From NCBI RefSeq assembly GCF_022965805.1, contig NC_133116.1, positions 6,262,001 through 6,326,000 of the forward strand: a stretch of DNA of 64,000 nt, read 5' to 3'. This document shows positions 1 through 11,422 of the stretch, one piece after another (positions within the stretch are counted from its first letter, which is position 1; the number at the start of each line of letters is the position of its first letter). The stretch is from Primulina eburnea (lineage: Eukaryota > Streptophyta > Magnoliopsida > Lamiales > Gesneriaceae). The notes below the pieces were generated by a model that worked only from the letters and a program-made list of their open reading frames with translations, was not told the origin of the DNA and made no database searches. The translations under genes and the position numbers were made by a program.

Positions 1-655
1 AAGCTCAATAGCTATAACACACCCAAGTCTCCACTCAGACAAAGTTATGAAATGTTATGGTGGTACCTTGCAAAGCATTAAACAACTAACACAATCAATT
101 TCAAAGAGCATATGCCACATAGACACAAAAGGAAATTAAAACATAAATTTTCCTTCTCCCTTTATCCTCATGACATTTAAAGAGATAGAAGCAAGAATTC
201 TTACCTATATCCTAACTAGCATATGCATTGTTTCCTGGCATGGATATCTTACATTAGACATATACCATAAAATTTACATGACGTAAACTCACAATTGGAA
301 CCTCAATCACTGTGCATATACTACACACATAGTAAAAAAACATATGCAGGCACATAAATAGTAATCACCAAGCATACATACAATCCATCGATATAAATCT
401 CAGGGTATAAAAATACTTCACTTGATACCACACATGACCATCATATCACTTCTATCTCAAATATCTCTATGGCAGAAAGTCAATGTTGTGATGTTTATGC
501 TTGTGAAATGAACATGAATTCATATGCTTCTTAGAAATAAAATAAAACAAACAAAAAGCGAGAAAATCAACCAAATAGAGCTTATTTAAGAACTTCTACC
601 ACTAACGAGAACTTACACTTGATGAATCACCAATCTCCACAGGAAAAAAACTTAC
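1..655 (-). other. Cyclin-T intron 2 (partial)
   Basis: AT-rich sequence without a coding exon on either strand. It begins with the GTAAGT donor next to 656 and runs off the window. I see no acceptor followed by the expected next cyclin-box sequence, so the next exon lies outside. Confidence 0.6.
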
Positions 656-882
656 ACTTTAAGTCTCATGCCTAAATCTTGTAAGAATGTGCAATATGAC
701 TTCCGCAGGTAATTTTCTTTCTTCAAATCAATTCCATCTCGTCTAGAAGGGGAATTTTCTTCAATTTCCTTCCTAGAGAAATACCACTGCCCACCACCTT
801 CTTCTGGTTTTTCCTGGGAAATCCTTGAATGTCCTTCAGGTGCTCCACGATATGAGGGCTCACCAGACAAGAGACCGGCCAT
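656..882 (-). CDS. Cyclin-T (CycT1-like), first coding exon, partial gene
   Basis: Cyclin T partners CDK9/CDKC kinases in P-TEFb-like complexes that phosphorylate the RNA polymerase II C-terminal domain in the nucleus. The exon starts at ATG 882 ([10 protein letters not shown]) and encodes about 75 residues. It contains the plant cyclin-T signature [19 protein letters not shown] followed by [18 protein letters not shown], the start of the first cyclin box. The reading frame runs into a donor, AAAGT|GTAAGT, at 656/655, so the valine codon is split. The remaining cyclin box exons are not in bases 1-655, which read as intron, so the gene continues beyond the left edge. An in-frame ATG six codons upstream (900) lies close to the likely acceptor and is less likely to be used. 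Family confidence is high; the exact paralogue cannot be told. Confidence 0.85.
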
Positions 883-2343
883 TTGAAACTTTGCTTTCAC
901 ACCAAAAAGTTTAAAAGAATGCCAGATGATGTATCGTGTGTTAGCAAGATACGCTCAAATAACGGTTATCCATCAACATCAACACTGCAAACTAGATTTT
1001 AATAGAGTAAGAGGCGGTGAAACAGATTAATACAGCAGTTAATCATGTAACTTACAAGAAACTCAAATTTTAAAAAAAAGAGAAAAAAAGGAAAAGGACA
1101 TAAATGAAGAGATTGAATTATGAAACCTCAAGTAGTCTGTCACCATCAATATTCAAAAGAACAAGTAAATTGTGCTCTGGCAAGCACCAATATTTGCAGA
1201 TTGAAACATACAGCAGACCATAAGCTCAACAGCATGTTATTTTTTCTTTTTTCTTTCTTTCCTTTTTTTTCGAATGGAACCCAAAAAAACACTTGATCTG
1301 AAAACCTTCAAGCAAGAATATGATTTTAAAACACTGGCACTTCGTTTAAACAACTAAAAGTTTCCAGCAGTTATATCCTCAAAATGATCCAGTGGAGCAT
1401 GCACATTACACCAAATGGCTAGAGTAGGAAGGGAGAAAGACAGAAACTAAGCAAATATAGATGCCTACTTCTTGGGTGAATTTATTTATGCCTCCACAAT
1501 TCATAACTCATAAGTGAACATATAATATCAGGAAAGCAGATCCTAGGCTTCACATGTCCCAACAAATTTCGTTTCACACTAAATAAAGGTCGGTACAACT
1601 CAGTTGGTTACACCAACGGCTTGAAATAAAATGAATTTATGTCTGAGATTCACATCACAATCCGTCAAAAAATTGATATAGCAACTTCTGAAAACTTAAA
1701 GGTTTTTATTACCATTTTCCTAGACTAAATATGGCTATCCACAGAAAGCTTCTTCATTAAGATTCTGCCAAAAAACCCTAGCCACGGGATTTGATTAAAT
1801 TTAACCTTGGCGTTCACCAAAATTCTTGAAAATTTATATCCAACTAGTTGACTTCCAAGGTTCAACACTCACGCTCCAGCTTCTCACTTTAGCCAGTAGA
1901 ATCCAAATAGACAGGCCATCGTATACAGCTACTGCTTATGCAAGTTGATAAAGGGAAACGAAACAACACAAGAAGTGCTCAATCGGTCAAGTAAAACATG
2001 CATCTTCAAGCCCTACGCACCAATAAATGATATGTCGTTTATCAAGCTTACAGTTTCACCAATAAAATAAACCGAACTGGGGAAACAAGGCAGAGTAAAA
2101 TAAATAAGCCCATAACATTCTAGGGCTCTTCCATCATCCAAACACTCGAAAGAAGAGTCAAGATTTCAAAGTAAATACGTCCGCGTATTTGGGATTCATA
2201 CACTGAATATGCAATTTTGGAGAGCACAAGATTCGATTGTTTTAGCACAATAGCAATACACATGTCCCAAATCATACAAAGCAAGAAAATTAGGGCAAGA
2301 TTGACTTCAACTGAATATAGGCATCTCAAGAATACAATCTTAC

Positions 2344-2460
2344 CATTCGCCGCCGGGAGAGGACAGAATCTCTTCACGCGGTAGATTCGGTGGCTCCTGT
2401 AGTACTACTCCAACGCTGCGGCCAGGGCTGAGAAGGAACGAGGATCCGTAACTGTATCTT
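2344..2460 (-). other. Cyclin-T 5' UTR exon and leader intron
   Basis: On the minus strand a GC-rich leader ends ...GGCGAATG|GTAAGATTG at 2344/2343, a strong donor. The intron would run from 2343 to an acceptor near 886-892 just before the cyclin-T start codon. Nothing coding is seen in 900-2340. The transcription start is placed near 2460 by the drop from GC-rich leader to AT-rich DNA, which is inference. The exon ends with an ATG at the splice junction. Depending on which AG near 887-891 is used, this ATG is in frame with the main ORF or opens a short overlapping uORF. Confidence 0.5.
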
Positions 2461-2465
2461 TGGTC

Positions 2466-2977
2466 TCTAAAAAGTTCACAATTTATTGTGTTGTATACAT
2501 TTATCAATTTTCACTCTAGATTGATAAGCGAAATATCTACTGGGCTTGGGCCGTCGTGGGTTCAGTCTTTTCAGGCCTTGTTGGTAAACACTTGAACTAG
2601 GCCCACTCATATTCTAATGGTCTCCTATCTCTAATGGGCTTAGTGAGTGGATTTTAGAGAAATTATTGGGCTCACGACAAAGCTTTGATAACAAATTGAA
2701 GGTATAAATAATTTCACTCATTAAATAAAGTTGAAAAACTATAATTTTCACAAAATTGTATTAATTTATCTTAATTTTTTATTTATACTATATATTAAAA
2801 TTAAACCCCTTAGGCGTAATATTTTAATTCTCCATAATTTAATCTCTTCAACCTCCTCTTCTATATAATTCTTCAATCGATCGAGCAAATAATACACATT
2901 ATTTATTGCCTAATATAGTTATAAATATTTCTATATTTATATTTTTTTCTTTTCTTTCAAGTAAATTATTAAATGAT
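2466..2977. other. Intergenic, AT-rich
   Basis: Contains the presumed upstream promoter region of the minus-strand cyclin-T gene and then plain AT-rich DNA up to the copia insertion. No coding signal or recognisable element seen. Confidence 0.5.
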
Positions 2978-2982
2978 TAAAT

Positions 2983-3258
2983 TATTGTGAAAAAGTAAAA
3001 ATTTATGGTAAAAAGTAAAAATCTCAAACTCTCAAAATTTACCAAACTACACACTTTAATATATTTTTCTCTCTACTCAATTGTGATTTTCTTCACAAAT
3101 GAGAGATCTATTTATAGAGTTTCATTACACATAATCCAAAAATAAAATACATCATTACCTACATCATCACACACAAATTTCTAACTTTACAACTCTTATT
3201 TTCAACATTCAAATATTCAACTATTACTTTTTCCATATTAAAATATATTATTTCAACA
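2983..3258 (-). repeat. Copia copy A 3' LTR
   Basis: 276 bp. Contains the TATA-like CTATAAATAGA (about 3109-3119 on the plus strand as its complement) shared with all LTRs of the family. Flanked on the left by TSD TAAAT (2978-2982). Confidence 0.95.
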
Positions 3259-3422
3259 CTCCCCCTTGTGATGATGATCATGATACGATAATGTCTTCAT
3301 TACGTGTTTTGTACTGTCTCGTTAAAAACCTTACTAGGAAAAACCCATTGGGATAAAAACCATAGTAAGGGAAAAAGAGTGCAGTCACGTGAACTCCCCC
3401 TCATGTTGACACGAACAACTCT
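3259..3422 (-). other. Copia A 3' untranslated segment with polypurine tract
   Basis: Non-coding stretch between the pol stop and the 3' LTR, ending in the purine-rich CAAGGGGGAG that primes plus-strand DNA synthesis. It is closely matched by 27962-28125 in copy B and 56160-56320 in copy C. Confidence 0.75.
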
Positions 3423-3808
3423 TCACAAATTTCGTAGATTGCGCATCCCAATATTATATATGTGCTTTCTGAATATTGACGTAGGTAGTGCCTTTGTGAA
3501 GAGATCTGATGAGTTTTCACTTGATTGAATGTGACGAACATCAATACATTTATTCTTCTCAAGCTCCTTGGTGAATGCGAAGAACTTAGGAGGAATATGT
3601 TTAGTTCTGTCGCTTTTTATGTATCCTTCTTTCATTTGAGCAACACATGCAGCATTATCTTCATATAGTATCACAGGCTTCTCATCAAACGATAATCCGC
3701 ATGAAATTTGGATATGTTGGGTCATTGATTTTAACCACACACATTCACGACTTGCTTCATGTAGTGCAATAATCTTGGCATGATTTGATGAAGTTGTTAC
3801 GAGCGTTT
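3423..3808 (-). pseudogene. Copia A pol, 3' end (RNase H C-terminal part)
   Basis: Continues pol on the far side of the gypsy insertion: WLKSMTQHIQ, PVILYEDNAAC, KSDRTKHIPPKFF, then the terminal region ending LRNL at 3423. The target site duplication GTTTC (3809-3813 and 11423-11427) marks the break. The frame within this piece is open. Confidence 0.9.
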
Positions 3809-3813
3809 GTTTC

Positions 3814-5287
3814 TGTAGTAGCCCGAATGCCGAATTGGGTAATTAACGGATTAATGGTGATTAATCATGATCGGAAGGTCCGAAGATGGTTCGGAAGCAC
3901 CGAAGAGTTCGGCAGGTCCGAAGTGAGTTCGGTGGATCCGATCATTAGGTGTCAAGAGTTGATCGACACGTGGGAGTTCGGACGTTCCGAAGTGTAGGTT
4001 CGGTGGATCCGATCATGAGGTGTCAAGAGCAGCTGGACACGTGCATGTTCGGACGGTCCGAAGTGTATGATCGGAGGATCCGATCATGAGCTGTCAAGAG
4101 CCAATGGACACGTAGCGTTCGGACGTTCCGAAGTGGTGTTCGGAGGATCCGAACATGGCCTATAAATAGTGGTCGGATTTCCTCATTTTGACTCGCCAAT
4201 TCAGAGAGTTCCATAGCATTTCAGTCGTTTCTGACAGGTTCTAGTCTTGTTCCGAGATTTGGGCACTAGCGGGGAGCTGCTGGTCTTGTAGCAGAGCTGT
4301 GCTCTAGTTGGGAGCTAGCGGCATCAGCGGGCTAGCGACGGACGAAGGTTTGGAATTTTATCAGTATTTATCTCAGGATTATCTAGTTAAGTCTGGTAGA
4401 TAAGTTTAGTGATGGTTTTCACTTGATGAATAGGCTTGGATTAGACCTGTTGTCTGGTTGTTCCAGTGGATTAGGATTGCTGTGATAGAGGTACGAAAGT
4501 ACTATCCGAGATATCCTGGTTGAGTATACATTCATATATGTGTTGCATGATTATGTGGTGCATTGATATATGTCATATGATGCATGCTATTATGTCACGT
4601 TTATTACTGCACGTTGCATTTCATGTTGAGCCGTATCTCCTTCGAGATAGCCTTTGCTGTTGAGCTGTATCTCTTTCGAGATAAGCTATATCTTGGGGCC
4701 GCTCAGCCCTGTCTTGTGGACGCATGGACACCGAGAGTACACAGTGGCCGACGGGTCGGGAGGGCTTCGGTGGTCCGGGACATTTTAGGTCCACGTCTGT
4801 CTTGTAGTGGATGCAGTGACCCAGAGGTTGGACCGCGCGGCACTATCCACTTGGCGCCTCTAGACTGAGCATTGTTGAGATCCTTTTGTGATTCCTGTTT
4901 CTTGACTACCCCGGTATCATGATCATAGCATGTGCATTTCATATAGGTCTGTATACTCATACTTTTGTACTGGGCGTTCTTATCGCTCACGTCCTCGGTT
5001 TTGTTTATCTTGGACACCCCATTCCCTCGGGGCAGGTCTCAGGTTGGATGGTTCCGGAGGAGCAGGAGGAGGACGTTGAGTAGCCGGTTGGTTTAGTTTC
5101 GGTATCATTTGATTCGATATGGTTGTACCAGATATTCTTTACCTTATTTTGAGTTGTTCTAGAGTTCGTTTGGGTTGTATAACTATCATTTGTTAGTTGT
5201 TTCCGCTATTATCTCTGATTAGTAATTATTAAGTTAATTGCATGCTTAGTTTTCAATTAGTAGGTGATTCTGGAACGGGTCACTACA
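3814..5287 (+). repeat. Gypsy 5' LTR
   Basis: 1474 bp. U3 contains 71-bp tandem units (3927-4160), a TATA box TATAAATAG (4161-4169), and further down a paired repeat of GTATCTCYTTCGAGATA hairpins (about 4623-4685). Confidence 0.97.
3927..4169 (+). promoter_or_regulatory. Gypsy U3 tandem array (71-bp units) and TATA box
   Basis: Units start at 3927, 3998, 4069 and (partial) 4138, with spacing 71, 71 and 69 bp. Each full unit carries GGATCCGATCAT, GTGTCAAGAG or CTGTCAAGAG, a GACACGT box (CACGTG in the first two) and the near-palindrome TTCGGACGTTCCGAA. The last partial unit abuts TATAAATAG at 4161. The equivalent in the 3' LTR is 10062-10304. An enhancer role is inference. Confidence 0.7.
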
Positions 5288-5291
5288 TTTA

Positions 5292-5303
5292 TGGTATCAG
5301 AGC
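5292..5303 (+). other. Gypsy primer binding site
   Basis: TGGTATCAGAGC four bases inside the 5' LTR, the classical site for initiator methionine tRNA. Confidence 0.95.
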
Positions 5304-5378
5304 ATGCGTAGGATTTTGGGATATAGATTTTGTTTTGGGATTTCCGTTGACCATTTTTCCCTATTCTATCTTGTAGCG

Positions 5379-8300
5379 ATGGCTGACCATTTTGATGACG
5401 GGAGTAGTCAGGGGAGTGTAGGTCGATGGGGTGACCAAGATGATCTTAGGCGTCACCATGAGCATCGTCATCGTCGGGATGGTCCTAGGCGTTTCGATAT
5501 GCATCGTTTCATGCAGATGGGGCCTAAGCCTTTAGTTGGCGGTGAGACTCCCGATGATGCGGAGGATTGGTTAGAGCGCATGGAGAGTTGTTTCCGCGCA
5601 TTCCAGTGCACCGATGAGCAGAAGATGGAGACCCTTAGTTTTCTTCTTGAGGGCCGTGCTCGCAGGTGGTGGCGATCGACTTCTGCGCCGATAGTTCAGT
5701 CTCAGGGTAGAGCGACTTGGGCCGATTTCCGTGCAGCGTTCATGCAGCTGTACTTTCCTCCAGCCCTTCGCCAGGCCAAGACGATTGAGCTCTTGAACCT
5801 GAAGCAGGGGAGTATGTCTGTTGATGAGTATCAGCAGAAATTCTTTGAGTTATTACCCTTCGCTCCTCATATCAGTGGCAGTTCTGAGGCCAAGTATGAT
5901 CATTTCCTCCAGGGCCTTAATCAGGAGATCTTTGATCGAGTCACTGTCTGTGATAATCCTACTTCGTACGATGGGTTGGTGAACCGGTGTCGTCAAGCAG
6001 AGATCAGTCTCCAGCGTGGTAGGGCTATTCTTTCTTCTAGACCTCCGAGTACTTTGAGGCCTCGATCTCAGTCGTTCAAGAAATCTGGTTCGTCTTCTTC
6101 TGGATCTAGATCTCGATCTAGCGGTGTTTTCCGCTTTGGTAAGAAGAAGGAGTCTTGTGCGCATTGTGGGAAGAACCATCCATCGGAGCAATGCCGAGTA
6201 GCCGCAGGAGCTTGTTATCAGTGCGGAGAGATGGGGCATATTAAGAAGAATTGTCCTCAGTTGCGAGGTGGAGCAGGATCTGATTCTGGATCTCAGGCGA
6301 CTGTTCAGCAGAGGAGGCAGGGTCAGGCAGTGGGTAGTTCGAATCTTCGACCTCGTGCCCAAGGTCAAGTTTTTGCGTTGAACCAGGATCAGGCTGCAGA
6401 CGAGACCGAGAGAGTCATAGCAGGTACTTTTTGTTTATGCGGTATTCCTGCTTTTGTTCTTATAGATACCGGAGCATCTCATTCATTCATTTCTGCACGA
6501 TTCGTTAAACGTCATAAGTTACCGTATGTTTCTCTAGACGTCATTCTTTCTGTTTCTACCCCGATGGGTCATTCGGTTTTAGCCAAGCGTCTAGTGATGG
6601 GTTGTCCTTTAGATTTTGAGGGTAACGAGTTGACTGCGAATCTTATGATTCTGGAGATGGAAGATTTTGATTGTATTTTGGGGATAGACATTTTGACTAC
6701 CTACCGAGCTACTGTGGATTGTTACCAGAAGCTTGTTCAGTTTCGTACGACTGAGAGCTCTAGTTGGTTTTTCTATGGTGAGGGAGCGCGACCTCCGATG
6801 CCAGTAGTATCTGCTCTGAAAGCCTGTCGTGCTTTAGAGGCGGGCGGGGAAGGCTACCTCATCTATACAATTGATACGTCCACAGGTAGTGTTGGTATAG
6901 AGGATATTCCAGTGGTTTGTGAATTTCCTGATGTATTTCCAGAAGAGATTCCTGGTTTTCCTCCGGTTAGAGAGGTGGAGTTTGGCATTGAGTTAATGCC
7001 AGGGACTGCACCGATTTCTCGTGCCCCCTATCGTCTGGCTCCGTCAGAGATGAGAGAGCTGAAGCAGCAATTGCAGGATCTTCTTGATAAGGGTTATATT
7101 CGCCCGAGTGTTTCGCCTTGGGGAGCTCCAGTCTTGTTTGTCAAGAAGAAGGATGGATCGATGCGGTTGTGCATTGATTATCGCCAGCTGAATCGGGTGA
7201 CGATCAAAAACAAGTACCCATTACCCCGTATTGATGACTTGTTCGATCAGCTTCAGGGTACTTCTGTTTACTCCAAGATCGACTTGCGATCAGGTTATCA
7301 TCAGATGAGAGTCAGAGATGATGATATTTCCAAGACTGCATTTCGTACTCGTTATGGGCATTACGAGTTTCTAGTTATGCCATTCGGATTGACGAATGCG
7401 CCAGCGGTGTTCATGAATCTGATGAACCGAGTCTTCCGAGATTTTCTGGATCAGTTTGTGGTGGTTTTCATTGACGATATCTTGATCTATTCTCATAGTG
7501 TGGAAGAGCATGTCCAGCACTTGAGGATTGTGTTGCAGATTCTTCGCGAGAAGCAATTGTATGCTAAGCTGAGTAAGTGCGAGTTCTGGATTGATCGTGT
7601 AGTATTCCTTGGTCATGTGATTTCCAAGGAAGGAATTTCTGTGGATCCCAGCAAGATTGAGGCAGTGCTAAATTGGTCACGACCTACGACGGTGGCTGAG
7701 ATCCGTAGTTTTCTAGGTCTAGCAGGGTATTATCGTCGCTTCATCGTGAATTTCTCCCAGGTAGCTAGACCTTTGACGCAACTTACTCGGAAGGATGTTC
7801 CATTTGAGTGGTCATCTGAGTGCGAAGATAGTTTCAGAGAGCTTCGTCGACTTCTGACTTCTGCACCTGTTTTGGCGTTACCGTCAGGATCTGATGGTTT
7901 CAGTGTTTACACCGATGCCTCTTCTCAAGGCTTAGGGTGTGTGTTGACGCAAAACGGTCATGTGATTGCTTATGCTTCCAGACAGCTGAAATCTCACGAG
8001 GAGAAGTATCCTACTCATGATCTAGAGTTGGCAGCTATTGTGTTCGCGCTGAAGATTTGGCGTCATTACTTGTACGGGGTTAAGTTTGAAATCTTTACTG
8101 ATCATAAGAGTCTGAAATATCTGTTCACTCAGGCTGAGTTGAACATGAGGCAACGTCGTTGGATGGATTTGCTGAAAGATTATGACTGCGAGATCAAGTA
8201 CCATCCAGGATCTGCAAATCTCACAGCTGATGCTCTTAGTCGCAAAGTGAGAGTTTCTGCACTTCAGACCAGTGCTATGATTAGTACTATTCAGGATTGT

Positions 8301-9797
8301 TGTTCGTTGGGATTTAATTTCAAACATCGGAAAGGTATGGAGAGCATTCGTGTTGCTACCATTTTATCTGAGCCAGCCTTGTTCGCTCGGATTCGAGATG
8401 CTCAGATGTCTGATCTCAAGACTCAGAGATTAGCTCGGTTAGCGGGTGGAGATAGCGGTTTCCATTATCAGTCTAATGGTCTTCTGTGTTTGTCTAATCG
8501 AGTTGTAGTACCAGAAGATGATAATTTGAGGGAGGAGATCTTATCTCATGCTCATCGAAGTAAGTTGAGTATTCATCCAGGAAGTAATAAGATGTATAAA
8601 GACTTGAGGACACGATTTTGGTGGAAAGGGATGAAGCGCAGTGTTTATCAGTTTGTTTCCAAGTGTCTTGTTTGTCAACAGGTTAAGGCAGAGCACCGTC
8701 GACCTGGAGGATTATTGTTGAATCTACCTATTCCTGAATGGAAGTGGGAGCATATCGCGATGGATTTCATTACTCACTTGCCATTATCGTCGAGGAATAG
8801 TGACGCTATTTGGGTAGTGGTGGATCGACTCACCAAGTCTGCTCATTTTCTGTCTTATAACCGGGATTTCACTTTCGATCGTATGGCTCGATTGTACATT
8901 CAGGAGATTGTACGTTTGCATGGAGTGCCTGTCAGTATTGTCAGTGACAGAGATCCTCGTTTTACCTCACGGTTTTGGGGTAGTTTCCAGTCAGTTTTGG
9001 ATACTACACTGAGTCTGAGTACTGCTTATCATCCGGAGACTGACGGTCAGTCAGAGAGGACTATCCGTACGCTTGAGGATATGTTGCGAGCCTGTGTTAT
9101 GGATTTCGGACCCGCTTGGCAGGATCATTTGCCTTTGATTGAGTTCGCGTACAACAACAGCTACCATCGTAGTATTGGTATGGCACCATTTGAGGCGTTG
9201 TATGGGCGACGTTGTCGTACTCCTTTATTCTGGGACGAAGTTGGTGAACGACATGTTGAGGGACCGGAGTTAGTCCAGCAGGCTATTGATAAAGTTGCAG
9301 TAATCAAGAAGAGGATTAAGATTGCCCAGGATCGACAGGCTAGTTATGCGAACACCAAGCGGCGACCTCTTTATTTCCAGCCAGGTGAGAAAGTGTTTCT
9401 CCGAGTTTCGCCTTTTCGCAGGATTTTGAGATTTGGTCTCAAGGGTAAGCTATCTCCGAGATTCATTGGTCCTTTTGAGATTCTAGAATGTGTGGGAGAT
9501 TTAGCTTACAGGTTAGCATTACCTCCGTATTTGTCCGGTATTCATGATGTGTTCCACGTATCTTTGTTGAGACGATACGTAGCAGATGAGTCTCACATCT
9601 TGCATCCCTCTGAAGTTCAACTTGAATCAGATTTGTCTTACGTGGAGCGACCAGTTCAGATTCTCGATCGCAAAGACAAGGTGTTGCGGAATAAGATCAT
9701 TCCTCTTGTCTTAGTACAGTGGCAGCGCAGAGGCACTGAAGAAGCCACTTGGGAGTTAGAGAGTCGTATGCGTTCAGAACATCCAGAGCTCTTTTGA
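5379..9797 (+). CDS. Gypsy gag-pol polyprotein, intact
   Basis: ATG at 5379 ([12 protein letters not shown]) fits the family start; an in-frame ATG at 5304 abuts the primer site and is unlikely to be used. 1472 residues, no stop or frameshift. In order (codons from 5304): gag core with [12 protein letters not shown] and RRWWRS; two knuckle-like clusters ([13 protein letters not shown] about 285, [14 protein letters not shown] about 304); aspartic protease [10 protein letters not shown] (about 386); RT with FIDDILIYS (about 723); RNase [11 protein letters not shown] (about 868); integrase with an HHCC-like finger ([12 protein letters not shown]) and catalytic D, D, E in [15 protein letters not shown] and DGQSERTI (about 1152, 1213, 1247); and a C-terminal chromodomain-like stretch with [11 protein letters not shown] and [14 protein letters not shown]. 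All key residues are present. Confidence 0.97.
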   Translation: MADHFDDGSSQGSVGRWGDQDDLRRHHEHRHRRDGPRRFDMHRFMQMGPKPLVGGETPDDAEDWLERMESCFRAFQCTDEQKMETLSFLLEGRARRWWRSTSAPIVQSQGRATWADFRAAFMQLYFPPALRQAKTIELLNLKQGSMSVDEYQQKFFELLPFAPHISGSSEAKYDHFLQGLNQEIFDRVTVCDNPTSYDGLVNRCRQAEISLQRGRAILSSRPPSTLRPRSQSFKKSGSSSSGSRSRSSGVFRFGKKKESCAHCGKNHPSEQCRVAAGACYQCGEMGHIKKNCPQLRGGAGSDSGSQATVQQRRQGQAVGSSNLRPRAQGQVFALNQDQAADETERVIAGTFCLCGIPAFVLIDTGASHSFISARFVKRHKLPYVSLDVILSVSTPMGHSVLAKRLVMGCPLDFEGNELTANLMILEMEDFDCILGIDILTTYRATVDCYQKLVQFRTTESSSWFFYGEGARPPMPVVSALKACRALEAGGEGYLIYTIDTSTGSVGIEDIPVVCEFPDVFPEEIPGFPPVREVEFGIELMPGTAPISRAPYRLAPSEMRELKQQLQDLLDKGYIRPSVSPWGAPVLFVKKKDGSMRLCIDYRQLNRVTIKNKYPLPRIDDLFDQLQGTSVYSKIDLRSGYHQMRVRDDDISKTAFRTRYGHYEFLVMPFGLTNAPAVFMNLMNRVFRDFLDQFVVVFIDDILIYSHSVEEHVQHLRIVLQILREKQLYAKLSKCEFWIDRVVFLGHVISKEGISVDPSKIEAVLNWSRPTTVAEIRSFLGLAGYYRRFIVNFSQVARPLTQLTRKDVPFEWSSECEDSFRELRRLLTSAPVLALPSGSDGFSVYTDASSQGLGCVLTQNGHVIAYASRQLKSHEEKYPTHDLELAAIVFALKIWRHYLYGVKFEIFTDHKSLKYLFTQAELNMRQRRWMDLLKDYDCEIKYHPGSANLTADALSRKVRVSALQTSAMISTIQDCCSLGFNFKHRKGMESIRVATILSEPALFARIRDAQMSDLKTQRLARLAGGDSGFHYQSNGLLCLSNRVVVPEDDNLREEILSHAHRSKLSIHPGSNKMYKDLRTRFWWKGMKRSVYQFVSKCLVCQQVKAEHRRPGGLLLNLPIPEWKWEHIAMDFITHLPLSSRNSDAIWVVVDRLTKSAHFLSYNRDFTFDRMARLYIQEIVRLHGVPVSIVSDRDPRFTSRFWGSFQSVLDTTLSLSTAYHPETDGQSERTIRTLEDMLRACVMDFGPAWQDHLPLIEFAYNNSYHRSIGMAPFEALYGRRCRTPLFWDEVGERHVEGPELVQQAIDKVAVIKKRIKIAQDRQASYANTKRRPLYFQPGEKVFLRVSPFRRILRFGLKGKLSPRFIGPFEILECVGDLAYRLALPPYLSGIHDVFHVSLLRRYVADESHILHPSEVQLESDLSYVERPVQILDRKDKVLRNKIIPLVLVQWQRRGTEEATWELESRMRSEHPELF

Positions 9798-9935
9798 GTT
9801 TTGCTTTGTATATGTTTGTGTTTTTCAATTGTAATCGAGATATCAGTTGTATTCAACAACAATTGAGATATAATAGCGATGTTGTTATTTCGTTTTGTTC
9901 ATTCTCTAAGCCTGATTTCGAGGACGAAATCTTTT

Positions 9936-9948
9936 AAGGGGTGGAGAA
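9936..9948 (+). other. Gypsy polypurine tract
   Basis: AAGGGGTGGAGAA immediately before the TG of the 3' LTR, preceded by the palindromic box GATTTCGAGGACGAAATC (9914-9931). Confidence 0.9.
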
Positions 9949-11422
9949 TGTAGTAGCCCGAATGCCGAATTGGGTAATTAACGGATTAATGGTGATTAAT
10001 CATGATCGGAAGGTCCGAAGATGGTTCGGAAGCACCGAAGAGTTCGGCAGGTCCGAAGTGAGTTCGGTGGATCCGATCATTAGGTGTCAAGAGTTGATCG
10101 ACACGTGGGAGTTCGGACGTTCCGAAGTGTAGGTTCGGTGGATCCGATCATGAGGTGTCAAGAGCAGCTGGACACGTGCATGTTCGGACGGTCCGAAGTG
10201 TATGATCGGAGGATCCGATCATGAGCTGTCAAGAGCCAATGGACACGTAGCGTTCGGACGTTCCGAAGTGGTGTTCGGAGGATCCGAACATGGCCTATAA
10301 ATAGTGGTCGGATTTCCTCATTTTGACTCGCCAATTCAGAGAGTTCCATAGCATTTCAGTCGTTTCTGACAGGTTCTAGTCTTGTTCCGAGATTTGGGCA
10401 CTAGCGGGGAGCTGCTGGTCTTGTAGCAGAGCTGTGCTCTAGTTGGGAGCTAGCGGCATCAGCGGGCTAGCGACGGACGAAGGTTTGGAATTTTATCAGT
10501 ATTTATCTCAGGATTATCTAGTTAAGTCTGGTAGATAAGTTTAGTGATGGTTTTCACTTGATGAATAGGCTTGGATTAGACCTGTTGTCTGGTTGTTCCA
10601 GTGGATTAGGATTGCTGTGATAGAGGTACGAAAGTACTATCCGAGATATCCTGGTTGAGTATACATTCATATATGTGTTGCATGATTATGTGGTGCATTG
10701 ATATATGTCATATGATGCATGCTATTATGTCACGTTTATTACTGCACGTTGCATTTCATGTTGAGCCGTATCTCCTTCGAGATAGCCTTTGCTGTTGAGC
10801 TGTATCTCTTTCGAGATAAGCTATATCTTGGGGCCGCTCAGCCCTGTCTTGTGGACGCATGGACACCGAGAGTACACAGTGGCCGACGGGTCGGGAGGGC
10901 TTCGGTGGTCCGGGACATTTTAGGTCCACGTCTGTCTTGTAGTGGATGCAGTGACCCAGAGGTTGGACCGCGCGGCACTATCCACTTGGCGCCTCTAGAC
11001 TGAGCATTGTTGAGATCCTTTTGTGATTCCTGTTTCTTGACTACCCCGGTATCATGATCATAGCATGTGCATTTCATATAGGTCTGTATACTCATACTTT
11101 TGTACTGGGCGTTCTTATCGCTCACGTCCTCGGTTTTGTTTATCTTGGACACCCCATTCCCTCGGGGCAGGTCTCAGGTTGGATGGTTCCGGAGGAGCAG
11201 GAGGAGGACGTTGAGTAGCCGGTTGGTTTAGTTTCGGTATCATTTGATTCGATATGGTTGTACCAGATATTCTTTACCTTATTTTGAGTTGTTCTAGAGT
11301 TCGTTTGGGTTGTATAACTATCATTTGTTAGTTGTTTCCGCTATTATCTCTGATTAGTAATTATTAAGTTAATTGCATGCTTAGTTTTCAATTAGTAGGT
11401 GATTCTGGAACGGGTCACTACA
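9949..11422 (+). repeat. Gypsy 3' LTR
   Basis: Same length as the 5' LTR, offset by 6135 bases, with the same sequence as far as I can read. TATA box at 10296-10304. Confidence 0.97.

Larger units (their letters stand above)
3814..11422 (+). mobile_element. Intact Ty3/gypsy chromovirus (Tekay/Del-like), nested in copia A
   Basis: 7609 bp, flanked by the perfect 5-bp duplication GTTTC (3809-3813 and 11423-11427). LTRs of 1474 bp each (3814-5287 and 9949-11422) start TGTAGTAGCCC and end GGGTCACTACA; I found no difference between them on reading. The primer site TGGTATCAGAGC (5292-5303) and the purine tract AAGGGGTGGAGAA (9936-9948) are in place. One uninterrupted gag-pol with a C-terminal chromodomain-like segment fills the interior. 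Protease, RT, RNase H, integrase order identifies Ty3/gypsy; the end segment and the GATTTCGAGGACGAAATC box before the purine tract are typical of Tekay-type chromoviruses. It looks competent and recently inserted. Confidence 0.97.

Noticed and set aside
4584..5017. Overlapping 94- and 104-codon ORFs in the gypsy LTR (and again at 10719-11152)
   Set aside because: Same LTR sequence on both sides, low-complexity composition, no known LTR-encoded protein. Repetition comes from LTR identity, not selection.
5853..6368. 171-codon minus-strand ORF inside gypsy gag
   Set aside because: Opposite strand of a clearly coding gag region; arginine-rich composition mirrors the serine- and glutamine-coding strand. 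No family resemblance.
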